A stretch of DNA of 64,000 nt from an uncultured Piscirickettsiaceae bacterium (GTDB taxonomy: Bacteria > Pseudomonadota > Gammaproteobacteria > Methylococcales > Cycloclasticaceae), in contig CAJXSK010000009.1 in assembly GCA_913061075.1 (NCBI GenBank), forward strand, positions 1 through 64,000, in the 5' to 3' direction. The notes below the pieces were generated by a model that saw only the letters and a list, made by a program, of their open reading frames with translations, was not told where the DNA came from and searched no databases. Positions 39,906-49,385 of the stretch are shown piece after piece. The translations under genes and the position numbers were made by a program. The number at the start of each line of letters is the position of its first letter. The first letter of the stretch is position 1.

Positions 39906-40240
39906 CAAGAGTTTTTAATTCTATAAACTGTATACCTGCCCAGACTGCTTAGTTGACTTGGCTTTCTAAATAGAATTGATATTTTTATCCATAGGCACTA
40001 TGGATAGTTATTAATTAAAGTTACTGTGGCTGAATAATAAAGTCTTTATTATTCGGTCAGAGTTACATTATTAATGACGCTAAAGTAGCGGGCCAATAGA
40101 GCCATACTGGCTGCTATAACTTTTGGCTAAAATAATATATTACTGGGCACCCGTAAAAAGGTATAACGGTCAAATGAAAGATAGCGAGTATATAAGGCTA
40201 GTGCTAAAAACTGGCTATTGGCCCATTAAAATTTACTTTC
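39906..40240. other. Gene-free stretch with two perfect hairpins
   Basis: No plausible gene is found in this 335-base stretch. It holds a nine-pair inverted repeat with loop GCA at 39986-40006, and a ten-pair AT-rich inverted repeat (GAATAATAAA/TTTATTATTC) at 40032-40054. A 15-base sequence at 39958-39972 occurs again at 43783-43797, on the other side of the mechanosensitive channel gene. Confidence 0.6.
39958..39972 (+). repeat. 15-base direct repeat, left copy
   Basis: TTGGCTTTCTAAATA, identical to 43783-43797 in the same orientation. The two copies bracket the mscK-like gene. Confidence 0.6.
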
Positions 40241-43200
40241 CTATTTTCTAGCTGGTTCACGCCGCATCACCAATTCCAGTGGTTGGTTATTATCAAAGTG
40301 TATGTCACGTTGAGGGAAGGCAATCACGATGTCAGCTTCATTGAATTTTTTGTTAATGCTCAGGCAAACATCAGTCATTGTGCTCACACGTAAACCAATA
40401 TCATTCAAATAGATACGGAGAAACAAGTTTAATGAGTTATCACCAAAGCCCTCAAAACTAGCTCTAGGTTCTGGGTCATCCAATATGTCGGGGTGTTCTG
40501 CTGCGATCTCGAGCATTAAACGCATGGCCTTTTCAACATCACTGCCATAAGCAACACCAACAGGTATGATGACGCGGGTTATGTTATTTGAAAGTGTCCA
40601 ATTAGTAAGTTGGCTGGTAATAAATGTTTTGTTAGGTACGACAACTTCTTCACGACCCCACAATATGATTGTAGTGGCACGGATACGGATACGTGAAACA
40701 GTGCCTGATATTCCTTCAGCTGCATTGCCTTGCATGCCCGAGATAGTAACGACATCACCGATTCTTATCGGTTGCTCGAAGAGTAGAATGACGCCACTGA
40801 CGAAATTGGCAACAATTTCCTGAAGACCAAACCCCAGTCCAACCGAAAGTGCAGCCACCAGCCACTGGATACTGGACCATTGCAGTCCGATACTGTTTAA
40901 ACTGATCACCAAGCCAATCATCACAACCGTATACTGGGTCAATGTAGTTATCGCATAACGTGAAGCTTGGGTGATAGGTAGGCGTTGTAACAGTGTGAAT
41001 TCTAGCAGGCCAGGGATGCTTCGTGCTGCCAGTAGTGTCAAGCCACCGATAATTAAACCGCCAATAAGGCTGCCGAGTGATAAAGGAACTTCTTTAGTGA
41101 CTCCTTCAACCAGCACTGTGTTAGTAATGGGGAGTTTTACATTGTCGAGAAAACTTAATGCAGGAATGATGTCTTTGCATATCCACCATAAACCAATGAT
41201 TAGACCACTGATATAGGCCGTGCGCACTAGTTGACGTACCTGTTCACTAAGAGCGGTATACTCTATTTTTTCCTCTTCAATCACTGGTGGCATTGTGTCG
41301 TTTCTTTGCTCTGCTGAGGTGTTTTTTTCAGCTTCACGAAGTGCTACGCGTGCGCGTTTAGCTTCCTGTATGCGCAGATTTCGTTGGGTAAGGTAGAGTC
41401 TTCGTAGCAACAGATCTCTGAATAACCGCAAGATTATAAAAAACAACAGCATTTCTCCAAGCAAAGAGAGAAAGAAAACAGCTGTGTAGTAATACCCAAG
41501 TAAAGCGGTAGCAACAAAGACTAGTGGTAGCAACAATGCTGGAATAAACCAGAAAAGATGATAATCAGCCCAGCGTTTACTGTCCGAGGCAGAGGCTAGT
41601 TTTTGCAATACCGGTCCATTACGACGCCATATTCTGTGTATTGCTAACGAAAATAGAATCATCAGAGACACAAAAGATAGGCCACCCAATGCAAGTAGGC
41701 CCGGTTCACGGACCTGTGCAGCACCAGTGAGGTAAATAAAATCAGACGGTATCCCCGATGCACTGGCAGATATCAAAAATGCCATCGGTACTGCAAATGG
41801 CATCAGCCAGTCGGATTGTGTGCGGAGTTTGTTACATAACACTTGGTGCCAGCCAAGGTGGTTAATTGCCAAGCCATTTTTATGGCAGAGTTGACGTAAA
41901 AATAGCAAAAAGAATAGTGTTTGTCCGCTGCCTTGTAACCCAGCCGCTATTTTAATAGTAAACTCGTTAACGTTGGTGGTATTACCGAGGAGCAATCCTG
42001 AACCGAATAATAGTAGAGGTAAGGGTAAAATTAATATTAGCGTATAGCCAATCGCTTTAAACGTAGCAGCATAATTATCCTTACTTGGTTTGGCCGTCTC
42101 AGCAGATGTTATTGCCAGCCCATTGCATGCACGTCGATATGAAAATGCCAGTGCCAATAATAGTAGAGCCCAAATAACTCCCCAGCTACGTTTTTTCCAA
42201 AATGTATGTTTGCTATCATCGAGCAGCTGTATTAAGTTTTGCTTTTCTATCAACCACTCTAGCCCATTAATCAGCAACTTAGGTTGAGTCAACAGCATAA
42301 ACCCGTTGCTCGGCATCCAGAGTAGGTTGTCACTGATAAATAATCTAAAATCACCAGCAACTTGTAGTAGTTGACGCGTGTTAGAGTCTAAGAAGGATAG
42401 AACAGCAATAGAGCTATTATAGTTTTTAAGCAACTCCAGGATAACCTTATGGTACTGAGCCCAGATTACCTCTGCATCTTTACGTAACTCTTTTCGACGA
42501 TTCTCTGTTGTTTCGACTGGCAGTGAGGCCAATAATTGTGCAGAGAACTCTGTGGCCGATCGCGTATCACGAAGTATCTCATTCAACGCGAGTTGGCGCA
42601 TAAAGGTATTACTGAGGCCATTCTGATAAGTAATGATATCTTTTTTCAATGAGGATATGCGGGGTATTGCGGCCAAACGTTTTTGTAGTAAATCAGAGAT
42701 ATGCTCGTTATCACCTGCAATGTTGATGGCTTGCTGTATGCGTGTACGGTCACTTTTTAACTCATCCAATAGCTGCTTCAGGGTATCTAGCCGATGCTCA
42801 TGGGTAGTTTTAATCGTTAATAGGTCACTTTGTTCTTTAAGTAACGCGATGATTTTATTTTGTAATGATTTCAGTTCGGGCATTGCACTATCAACAGAAT
42901 TTTCCGCAATAGTTTGTGCAGTTTTGAGGTTAATATTTTGCTTTTCAGCAAGTGCTGAACGAATTAGCTCGAGGCGTTTTTGTAAAGAACTGATGGTGAG
43001 GGAGGCAGTATCTCGTTGAGCTGTGGCTAACTCTGTTAGTATGCCAAGGTTACTTTGTTGAGTTTTTAATAGTGATAGGCGTGCTGATAACGTATAGCTA
43101 TTAGCCTGATTAAGTAGTATATCGGTATTGGTTAGTGATTTATCGTTAATGGCTGATGGGCTAAGGAGCTTGCTTAATTGATTACTAATCTGACTTATTT

Positions 43201-43681
43201 CGGCACCTCCATTTTGAGCAGCATCAATATACTCTGAGAGAGACCTTTCGGCTGTTTCTTTCAGCCTATTAGCGTCATCAATCTCTATTATTGTTTTGGC
43301 CAATGCTTTTGTCAGTTGTTGTTGAGACCAGCGTTTAACCGTGGACGAATCTAACGTTTTATTGATGCTCGGTTTGCGTAGGCGGGTCAGTTCAGCAGGT
43401 GCACTAGCAATCAATGATTTCAATTGATTTGATTGGTTTTCAAGCTGAATAGTTTGTTCCACAAGGTTAGCAGCTTGATCGAGTTTTGTTAACGTTAAAT
43501 CTCGCTCATCATCGCTTAGGTTTTTTGTGGCCTCAATACGTGATCGCTCTGCACTTATGTTTTGTGAGAGCTTGGTAATGTTTGCGTGTAAGGTCTTCGT
43601 GGTGTCAGCCCATACGTATTGGCAACCAACAAATAACAAGGTAATGATTAACTTAAGAATAACGCGACTAAAATTTCTCAT
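40241..43681 (-). CDS. mscK: MscK/KefA-type mechanosensitive channel
   Basis: This large mechanosensitive channel has 1146 residues (E. coli MscK about 1120). It carries a signal peptide and a long periplasmic coiled-coil-rich region to about residue 480. A set of about eleven membrane segments follows, and the C-terminal MscS core includes GLGFGLQEIVANFVSGVILL, RIGDVVTISG, TVSRIRIRATTI and VVVPNKTFI. The known role is release of ions during hypo-osmotic shock. It opens the accessory block and lies upstream of no close partner on its strand; corA begins 211 bases away. Alternatively it could be a YbiO/YjeP-like large MscS member. Confidence 0.88.
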   Translation of the reverse strand: MRNFSRVILKLIITLLFVGCQYVWADTTKTLHANITKLSQNISAERSRIEATKNLSDDERDLTLTKLDQAANLVEQTIQLENQSNQLKSLIASAPAELTRLRKPSINKTLDSSTVKRWSQQQLTKALAKTIIEIDDANRLKETAERSLSEYIDAAQNGGAEISQISNQLSKLLSPSAINDKSLTNTDILLNQANSYTLSARLSLLKTQQSNLGILTELATAQRDTASLTISSLQKRLELIRSALAEKQNINLKTAQTIAENSVDSAMPELKSLQNKIIALLKEQSDLLTIKTTHEHRLDTLKQLLDELKSDRTRIQQAINIAGDNEHISDLLQKRLAAIPRISSLKKDIITYQNGLSNTFMRQLALNEILRDTRSATEFSAQLLASLPVETTENRRKELRKDAEVIWAQYHKVILELLKNYNSSIAVLSFLDSNTRQLLQVAGDFRLFISDNLLWMPSNGFMLLTQPKLLINGLEWLIEKQNLIQLLDDSKHTFWKKRSWGVIWALLLLALAFSYRRACNGLAITSAETAKPSKDNYAATFKAIGYTLILILPLPLLLFGSGLLLGNTTNVNEFTIKIAAGLQGSGQTLFFLLFLRQLCHKNGLAINHLGWHQVLCNKLRTQSDWLMPFAVPMAFLISASASGIPSDFIYLTGAAQVREPGLLALGGLSFVSLMILFSLAIHRIWRRNGPVLQKLASASDSKRWADYHLFWFIPALLLPLVFVATALLGYYYTAVFFLSLLGEMLLFFIILRLFRDLLLRRLYLTQRNLRIQEAKRARVALREAEKNTSAEQRNDTMPPVIEEEKIEYTALSEQVRQLVRTAYISGLIIGLWWICKDIIPALSFLDNVKLPITNTVLVEGVTKEVPLSLGSLIGGLIIGGLTLLAARSIPGLLEFTLLQRLPITQASRYAITTLTQYTVVMIGLVISLNSIGLQWSSIQWLVAALSVGLGFGLQEIVANFVSGVILLFEQPIRIGDVVTISGMQGNAAEGISGTVSRIRIRATTIILWGREEVVVPNKTFITSQLTNWTLSNNITRVIIPVGVAYGSDVEKAMRLMLEIAAEHPDILDDPEPRASFEGFGDNSLNLFLRIYLNDIGLRVSTMTDVCLSINKKFNEADIVIAFPQRDIHFDNNQPLELVMRREPARK

Positions 43682-43782
43682 ATATTAATTTTATTTTTTC
43701 TAAACGATGAGGCTTTTGTTGAATTTCGGCTGGAACTTTTTGTAAATGACAAACTAATCAAATATATCAAATTTTTATCTCA

Positions 43783-43797
43783 TTGGCTTTCTAAATA
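43783..43797 (+). repeat. 15-base direct repeat, right copy
   Basis: Identical to 39958-39972. It lies in the 210-base intergenic stretch between the mscK-like gene and corA, in which I see no other gene. Confidence 0.6.
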
Positions 43798-43843
43798 TAT
43801 TGGCATAGTGTCAATAGAGAGCTTTCTATTTTAAGAATCTAAA

Positions 43844-43880
43844 ATGTGTGTAAATTTTTACGTTCGCTAACATCACACAT
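43844..43880 (-). terminator. Possible weak terminator after corA
   Basis: On the minus strand ATGTGTG pairs with CACACAT around a long loop, followed by a short T run. It sits just after the corA stop. The loop is long, so this is uncertain. Confidence 0.25.
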
Positions 43881-43891
43881 ACCGGCAGCAT

Positions 43892-44971
43892 TTATAACCA
43901 TCTTTTTCGGCGAAAGAAAATAAGCATACCAATAGCTATAACAATGAATAAGCCCCAGACAAAGGGGTAGCCAAAAGACCATCGTAATTCTGGCATGGCC
44001 CAAGGACTTTGGGACTCCCCAGCGAAATTCATTCCATAGACACCTGCGATGAATGTTAATGGGATAAATATCGTCGTAAATATAGTGAGTAAGCGCATGA
44101 TTTCATTCATGCGCATGCTGGCACTGGATAAATATAAATCCAATAGGCTGGCGCTCATATCACGATAAGACTCAAGCAAATCCATCACCTGTATGGTGTG
44201 ATCATAACAGTCACGTAGATAAACTTGTGTTGGATCCTCGACCCACGCATTTTCATCACGAATCAACTGGTTCAACACTTCACGCTGTGGCCAAATACCA
44301 CGTCGAAGCAAAATAATTTGTCGTTTAGCCTCGTGAATCTCGTGTAGTACGGATTGATCAGGTTCTTGTAACAATTTTTCTTCTAATGTTTCGAGTCCTA
44401 GCCCTAGGGTTTCCAATACAGGAAATGCCTGATCGATGGCAAGATCCATAATTAAATACACCAGATAGTCTAGGCCACTGCGCCTTGATCGTGTGCCGCT
44501 GGTGCGTAACCGTTTTAGTAATGGGGAAAATGTATCTTTATCACCGGTATAAAAGCTAATAAGATAGTGCTTATGCCAACATAGATAAAGTTGATTGATA
44601 GTAATGACACCATCAACATCATCAGGCAGGTTCATAACAATGAATAGCTGATCATCATAAGATTCTAGTTTAGGTCGCTGACCGCCGTTTAAAATATCTT
44701 CCTGAACTAAGGGATGTAATTTAAAAAGCGAGCCATATTGCTGCATCCAGTCAGCATTTGGTGAACCTTGAACTTGAAACCAAGTCGCAGTATTAGATTC
44801 AAGTTTTGCTTCTATGTCGGACGGCAGGGCATTGTCAATTTCCACTAAACTATCTTCTGAATAATCCAAGGTAAGGAAGTTTAATGGTGCAGAGTCGTCG
44901 ATAGTGTCTGATGCAAGTGTACCTGGTGGTGTTCCAGGGGAGTGATAGTCTTTATTAAAAAGTTTCAACAT
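43892..44971 (-). CDS. corA: CorA-family divalent cation transporter
   Basis: The 359-residue protein has a large cytosolic N-terminal domain. Two C-terminal membrane segments follow (LLTIFTTIFIPLTFIAGV and FVWGLFIVIAIGMLIFF), with the selectivity-loop signature YGMNF between them. Magnesium or cobalt uptake is the usual role. The C-terminus is basic (RRKRWL). It lies between the mscK-like gene and the Kef-type antiporter on the same strand, with about 100 bases or more on each side, so coordinated but not tightly coupled expression is likely. ZntB-type zinc export is a less likely alternative given the GMN motif and overall CorA layout. Confidence 0.9.
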   Translation of the reverse strand: MLKLFNKDYHSPGTPPGTLASDTIDDSAPLNFLTLDYSEDSLVEIDNALPSDIEAKLESNTATWFQVQGSPNADWMQQYGSLFKLHPLVQEDILNGGQRPKLESYDDQLFIVMNLPDDVDGVITINQLYLCWHKHYLISFYTGDKDTFSPLLKRLRTSGTRSRRSGLDYLVYLIMDLAIDQAFPVLETLGLGLETLEEKLLQEPDQSVLHEIHEAKRQIILLRRGIWPQREVLNQLIRDENAWVEDPTQVYLRDCYDHTIQVMDLLESYRDMSASLLDLYLSSASMRMNEIMRLLTIFTTIFIPLTFIAGVYGMNFAGESQSPWAMPELRWSFGYPFVWGLFIVIAIGMLIFFRRKRWL

Positions 44972-45078
44972 TTGTCTCCGTACATTTTTTATAGAACCAT
45001 GCTATCCAAACTAGTTTATCGTTATTAGTAGTAAGTATTTGAGCAGCGCTTAGTTCATATTACACATTATTTCGTCAT

Positions 45079-46257
45079 TTATGGGTTTGTTGTATTTGCC
45101 AAATTTTTTACGCCAAGTACCCGTCGGGCGGCCATAATCCAAAATGGGCTAATTATCAATGTTAATACGATAACCGCAATGGTATATTGATATGCAATGT
45201 CGCTAATAAATCGCTCGGATAAGCCAACGGCGGCTAGTACAAATGCAAACTCGCCTATCTGGCTAAGCATGGCACCAGCATAGAAACTTTCTCGCCATTG
45301 ATAACCGAGCAGTTTTAAAATAACGCCATTCAAAACAGTGTTACCAAGCAAGACAATAACGACCAGTAATACGAGTTGTGTGATATGCGACAATACAAAT
45401 ACGATGTCTACTAGCATACCGATTGAAACAAAAAAGAGGGCAATAAAAACCACTCTGAAGGGCCCAAGAGCATGATGAACCCATTCAGTCTCTCGTGCGG
45501 TCGTGATTAAAATTCCGGCGGCGAAAGCTCCTAGTGCAGTTGAAAGATGGACTATACCTGTTAACCAAGACAAGCCCATACAAATCAATAATGCACTAAA
45601 AACTTGCTGTTCAGGGTCATGGCGCAAATACTTTCTGAAGGGTAGGTGAAATGCTTGGCGTGAGAGTGCCCATGCCAGTATTGCAATAATACTGATAGCG
45701 CCACCAACCTGCAGACCGAGTTCATGCCAGCTTGGAGTAGAGCCTCCCATCATACTAATAACGATTAACATTGGGATGATGACCAAATCTTGCGCTAATA
45801 ATATACTGAGAACGGCTTGTCCTTCTTTGCGATTAATTTCGCCTGAGTCACGCAAAAGCTTGACGATGACAGCAGTGCTGCTAAGGCTGGTGACGAAACC
45901 AAGCAGTACCACGCGCTCTATCGGCCAGTCGAACCATAAACCGATAGGTACGATTAGGGCAACACTGAGTAAGACCTGCGCTAATGTGCCGATGACAGCA
46001 ATTCGCCAGTTTGCTAATAGCTGCCGTGGTACAACTTCCATACCGACGAAAAATAGCAAAAGCACCACCCCAAAACTTCCGAGCCTGGCTATAACATCTC
46101 CATCTGTTAGTAGAGATAGACCGTATGGGCCTATTGCGATACCAGCAAATAGATACCCTATCACTTGAGGCAAACGAAGAAGTTGCAAAGACAAACCAAT
46201 AAGCAGAACGACACATAGAATTGCAACAATAACAGGTAAAAGGGGGTCAATATGCAT
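45079..46257 (-). CDS. Kef/CPA2-type cation:proton antiporter, without a TrkA domain
   Basis: The 392-residue membrane protein has about twelve hydrophobic segments of the CPA2 family. Family stretches include LPQVIGYLFAGIAIGPYGL, LLFFVGMEV, SSTAVIVKLLRDSG with the nearby conserved LAQDLVIIPML, and FVSIGMLVD. Most KefB/C proteins carry a C-terminal TrkA-N/RCK domain after the membrane part; this one ends at 392 residues without it. A TrkA-C-domain membrane gene lies in the same block at 51185. Potassium or sodium exchange for protons is inferred from the family. Confidence 0.88.
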   Translation of the reverse strand: MHIDPLLPVIVAILCVVLLIGLSLQLLRLPQVIGYLFAGIAIGPYGLSLLTDGDVIARLGSFGVVLLLFFVGMEVVPRQLLANWRIAVIGTLAQVLLSVALIVPIGLWFDWPIERVVLLGFVTSLSSTAVIVKLLRDSGEINRKEGQAVLSILLAQDLVIIPMLIVISMMGGSTPSWHELGLQVGGAISIIAILAWALSRQAFHLPFRKYLRHDPEQQVFSALLICMGLSWLTGIVHLSTALGAFAAGILITTARETEWVHHALGPFRVVFIALFFVSIGMLVDIVFVLSHITQLVLLVVIVLLGNTVLNGVILKLLGYQWRESFYAGAMLSQIGEFAFVLAAVGLSERFISDIAYQYTIAVIVLTLIISPFWIMAARRVLGVKNLANTTNP

Positions 46258-46579
46258 ACAAAGAATTTAACATGGTACGAAGATGGATTAGTAAGAAGTG
46301 ATGTCGAAATGGTTTATATAATTTTATAACAATTAAAGGCGTTATGTTGAAGTATATAAAAAACAGAAATATGGAGATTATCTATAAAATATCTAGGCAA
46401 TTACTTTATAGTCATTAAAAAAATTCAAATGGTCCTAAAAAAGGAATATAAATGCACATAAAGTTTTTTCCATGGGCTTTTAATTAACAAGGTTTTGGTA
46501 TAGTAATTGTGTGACAGCATAAATTTTTAATAATCAAGTCAACTGGTTTTACAATTAGTGATAAATACATGAGGAAAAA
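46258..46579. promoter_or_regulatory. Divergent intergenic region with an extended -10-like promoter
   Basis: This 322-base AT-rich stretch separates the Kef-type antiporter (minus) from the 7TM protein (plus). TGGTATAGT at 46496-46504 resembles an extended -10 element about 80 bases before the plus-strand gene, and GAGGAAAA at 46571 is its ribosome binding site. No coding sequence is seen. Confidence 0.35.
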
Positions 46580-48205
46580 GTGTTGAAACCAGAAGCATCA
46601 AAAAAATTTATCTATATAATCGTACTAGTATTTATATTCCTAACTATTTTTGTTGTAGCATACAAAATCTTAAATCAAAATATTGATGAATTGCCAACAG
46701 GTGATAGTGCATGGAAAATTAATTTAACCGTACTGGCAAATGCAAATAAAAAAGGGGCAACAGTTAAGATCCCTCGTCCTTGGGATACGCCATATTCTAG
46801 AATGTATGCCCAATCAGTGTCACATTATGGTTTAAGGGAAAAAAAAACAGGAGAACGTAAGAAAAATCGGGAAATTATTTTGGTCGCAACTGAGCCAGGA
46901 AGCTATGCTATTAAATCAGAGTTTAGCGTTCAAATTTCTAGTATTCCGAGGAAAAATTTGGGCAAGTCTAATCTAAGAGAAGTTGATCGTTCACTATGGT
47001 TAAAAAGCGAAAAATACTTAATCCAAATAAATACTTCCCAAGCAACTAATATTATAAAACAACTGTCTACTTCTACAAACTCGACAGATGGATTAATTGA
47101 AAAAATATTTGATTATGTCAGCAACAATACCAGAATAAAAAAACGTACCAACAATAATTCAGAAACTGTATTATCAAAACAACTTGGTACAGAATTGGGC
47201 GTCAACAGGGCACTGGTGGCCTTGTTAAGAACGGCACATATTCCAGCACGAATAATAACGGGGGTGGACTTGTTTTCCGACTCAAAAAAACAACCTGTCT
47301 ATTGGACGGAGGTTTATTATGATCAACGTTGGTTTTCACTTAATCCATCGCTTGGTTTTTTTATGATGCTACCAGCTCAATATATTCCACTTGTCAAAGG
47401 AAAAAGCGATATTTTGGGCATTCATGGTATGCAAATAAAATCAATAGATCTTGATGTTACAGCATCTCATGTGTCACCCTCATTGCTTACCACAGAATCT
47501 AAACATCTTTCAGGTATTTTGAATTTAAACAGGTTATCGCCTGATGATCGAGAAAACCTAGGCATACTGTTATTGATGCCGTTGGGAATTTTAATCACAG
47601 AAATTTTGCGACAAATTGTAGGGGTTCGTACTTATGGCACGTTTACGCCTACGTTGTTAGCTTTAGCGGTCGTTCATGTTGACCTTAAGCTTGCAATGAT
47701 TATATTTTTGATTGTCACCATTATTGGTATTTCTATCCGATCTTTACTGCCTTTGCTACACCTCAAAAGGACACCATTGTTAAGCGTAGTATTTACTTTA
47801 GTTGTGTTGAGTATGGCATTTATTATTTCTTTTCTTCATTATTTGGATCCGGAAATTGACAGCGTTGTTGTTCTCTTGCCTGTCGTTATTCTTACAATGC
47901 TTATTGATAGGATTTATGCCGTTATGGATCAACGAAAATTTCATACTGCGATGCTTCGTCTATTCTGGACAATAACAGCCGCTTTATTCTCGTTATTTGT
48001 TTTGTTACAGTCTGATTTGGGGCAGGTTTTAGTGTCTTACCCTGAACTGCATGCTTTAACGCTGGCTATCATTATTCTTATTGGAACTGGATCCACCTTA
48101 AATCTAACAGGTATTAAGTTATTAAACTGGATGTTTGAACCTGACTTGAGAATAGCTAAAAAAAATGCTGTTGTTCAATCTGAACAATCTGACGATATCA
48201 GATAA
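46580..48205 (+). CDS. Inactive transglutaminase fused to seven transmembrane helices
   Basis: The 541-residue protein has an N-terminal membrane segment, a periplasmic transglutaminase-like domain (about residues 60-300) and seven C-terminal hydrophobic helices (from LGILLLMPLGILITEILR onward). In LGVNRALVALLRTAHIPAR the nucleophile Cys is absent. PVYWTEVYYDQRW has no catalytic His, and WFSLNPSLG has Asn for Asp. The domain is therefore probably non-catalytic. This matches the dead-transglutaminase/7TM family that occurs beside RimK-like ATP-grasp and RimB-like protease genes. The GTG start has GAGGAA upstream. It looks lower in G+C than its neighbours. It converges on the M14 gene. Confidence 0.85.
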   Translation: MLKPEASKKFIYIIVLVFIFLTIFVVAYKILNQNIDELPTGDSAWKINLTVLANANKKGATVKIPRPWDTPYSRMYAQSVSHYGLREKKTGERKKNREIILVATEPGSYAIKSEFSVQISSIPRKNLGKSNLREVDRSLWLKSEKYLIQINTSQATNIIKQLSTSTNSTDGLIEKIFDYVSNNTRIKKRTNNNSETVLSKQLGTELGVNRALVALLRTAHIPARIITGVDLFSDSKKQPVYWTEVYYDQRWFSLNPSLGFFMMLPAQYIPLVKGKSDILGIHGMQIKSIDLDVTASHVSPSLLTTESKHLSGILNLNRLSPDDRENLGILLLMPLGILITEILRQIVGVRTYGTFTPTLLALAVVHVDLKLAMIIFLIVTIIGISIRSLLPLLHLKRTPLLSVVFTLVVLSMAFIISFLHYLDPEIDSVVVLLPVVILTMLIDRIYAVMDQRKFHTAMLRLFWTITAALFSLFVLLQSDLGQVLVSYPELHALTLAIIILIGTGSTLNLTGIKLLNWMFEPDLRIAKKNAVVQSEQSDDIR

Positions 48206-48217
48206 ACTGTTCCAATT

Positions 48218-48245
48218 AATACTTTATCGATAATTTCAAAGTATT
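48218..48245. other. Hairpin between convergent genes
   Basis: AATACTTT (48218-48225) pairs with AAAGTATT (48238-48245) around a 12-base loop in the short convergent region. There is no T tract, so it is not a convincing terminator. Confidence 0.25.
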
Positions 48246-48328
48246 GTCAGCAGGTAAATTTTAATTGACTTAAATGGTAAAGCGTACGCAATGGTTGCCT
48301 TCCTGCTTAAAAAGTGCTGAATTATTTA

Positions 48329-49381
48329 TTAAGTAATGGGGCTTTCAGGATGTGGTGATGGTGCTAGCTCATGAGAGAACTCTTCATTAAAATCATCAAC
48401 GGTATTAGCAGCATCAACAACATCTTCAAACCGGGCAATGTGGAATAAGGCATCACCTTCATTAACCAGCGGTAGATTTGTGCGACCGATGACGATGCCG
48501 CCAAAAGCGGCGGTAATAGCGACTTCCGATTCACCAAAAGGATCCGCTACCATACCAAGTAAAGTACCTTTCTTTACCTGACTACCTAGTGCTACCATAG
48601 CTCGTAATATACCGCTGTCTGGTGAACGCGCCCAAAAGCTGGAACGAGCAACAATCGGCTCGATAACTTTTTTAGATTGACTGCGTAAAGGTGGAAGCAT
48701 GTTAAGTGTACGCATCACGTTGATAATACCTTTAACGCCTGCCCGAATAGAGACTTCATCGAAACGCAGTGCTTCACCTGCTTCATACAAAAGCATCGGG
48801 ATACCGTGCGTTGCAGCCGATTCACGAAGTGATCCGTCGCGTAAAGTGGCAGAAATGATAACTGGAACATTAAATGCCTTGGCAAGTTTTTCAGTTATCT
48901 GATCATCCAGGTTAGCCCTGATTTGTGGTAAATTATCACGGTGTAGCGCACCTGTATGCAGGTCAATTCCATGAGTACTTTGTTCAACGATTTCTGTCAT
49001 AAAAAGATGGGCCAGTCTGGCCGCAATCGAGCCTTTTTCACTGCCGGGAAAGGAACGATTTAAATCTCGTCTATCGGGTAAATAACGCGAATGATTTATT
49101 AGGCCATGAACATTGACGATGGGCACCGCTATAATGGTTCCTTTTAAACGCTTTAGGGCAGGCGATTTTAAAAGTCGCCGAATAATTTCCACACCATTAA
49201 TTTCATCCCCATGAATCGCCGCACTGACAAACAGCCGTGGCCCGGACTTCTTCCCCGTAACGACATGAACGGGCATTGTCATTGGAGCATGGGTATATAA
49301 TTTACCAACCGGCAGCTCAACTGTTGTACGTGTTCCCAGTTTAAAGACAATACCGTTGATTGTTAATGGTCCAGCAATCAT
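48329..49381 (-). CDS. Succinylglutamate desuccinylase/aspartoacylase (M14) family protein
   Basis: The start at 49381 lies five bases after the RimK stop, has AAAGG upstream, and gives the usual family N-terminus (MIAGPLTINGIVFKLGTRTT). The frame is open to 49426. The protein has 350 residues. The M14 metal site is present: AAIHGDEINGVEIIRRL, PDRRDLNRSFPG and the later His in GIDLHTGALH. A C-terminal beta-domain (GILRAMVALGSQVKKGTLLG) resembles a biotinyl-lipoyl fold, as in this subfamily. It probably cleaves an N-acyl or amide bond, and RimK next to it suggests a glutamyl or related conjugate. Substrate unknown. Confidence 0.87.
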   Translation of the reverse strand: MIAGPLTINGIVFKLGTRTTVELPVGKLYTHAPMTMPVHVVTGKKSGPRLFVSAAIHGDEINGVEIIRRLLKSPALKRLKGTIIAVPIVNVHGLINHSRYLPDRRDLNRSFPGSEKGSIAARLAHLFMTEIVEQSTHGIDLHTGALHRDNLPQIRANLDDQITEKLAKAFNVPVIISATLRDGSLRESAATHGIPMLLYEAGEALRFDEVSIRAGVKGIINVMRTLNMLPPLRSQSKKVIEPIVARSSFWARSPDSGILRAMVALGSQVKKGTLLGMVADPFGESEVAITAAFGGIVIGRTNLPLVNEGDALFHIARFEDVVDAANTVDDFNEEFSHELAPSPHPESPIT

Positions 49382-49385
49382 AGAA

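Noticed and set aside
40090-40225. Ten-base inverted match GGGCCAATAG / CTATTGGCCC about 120 bases apart
   Set aside because: Too short and too far apart to support a structure or mobile-element ends on its own.
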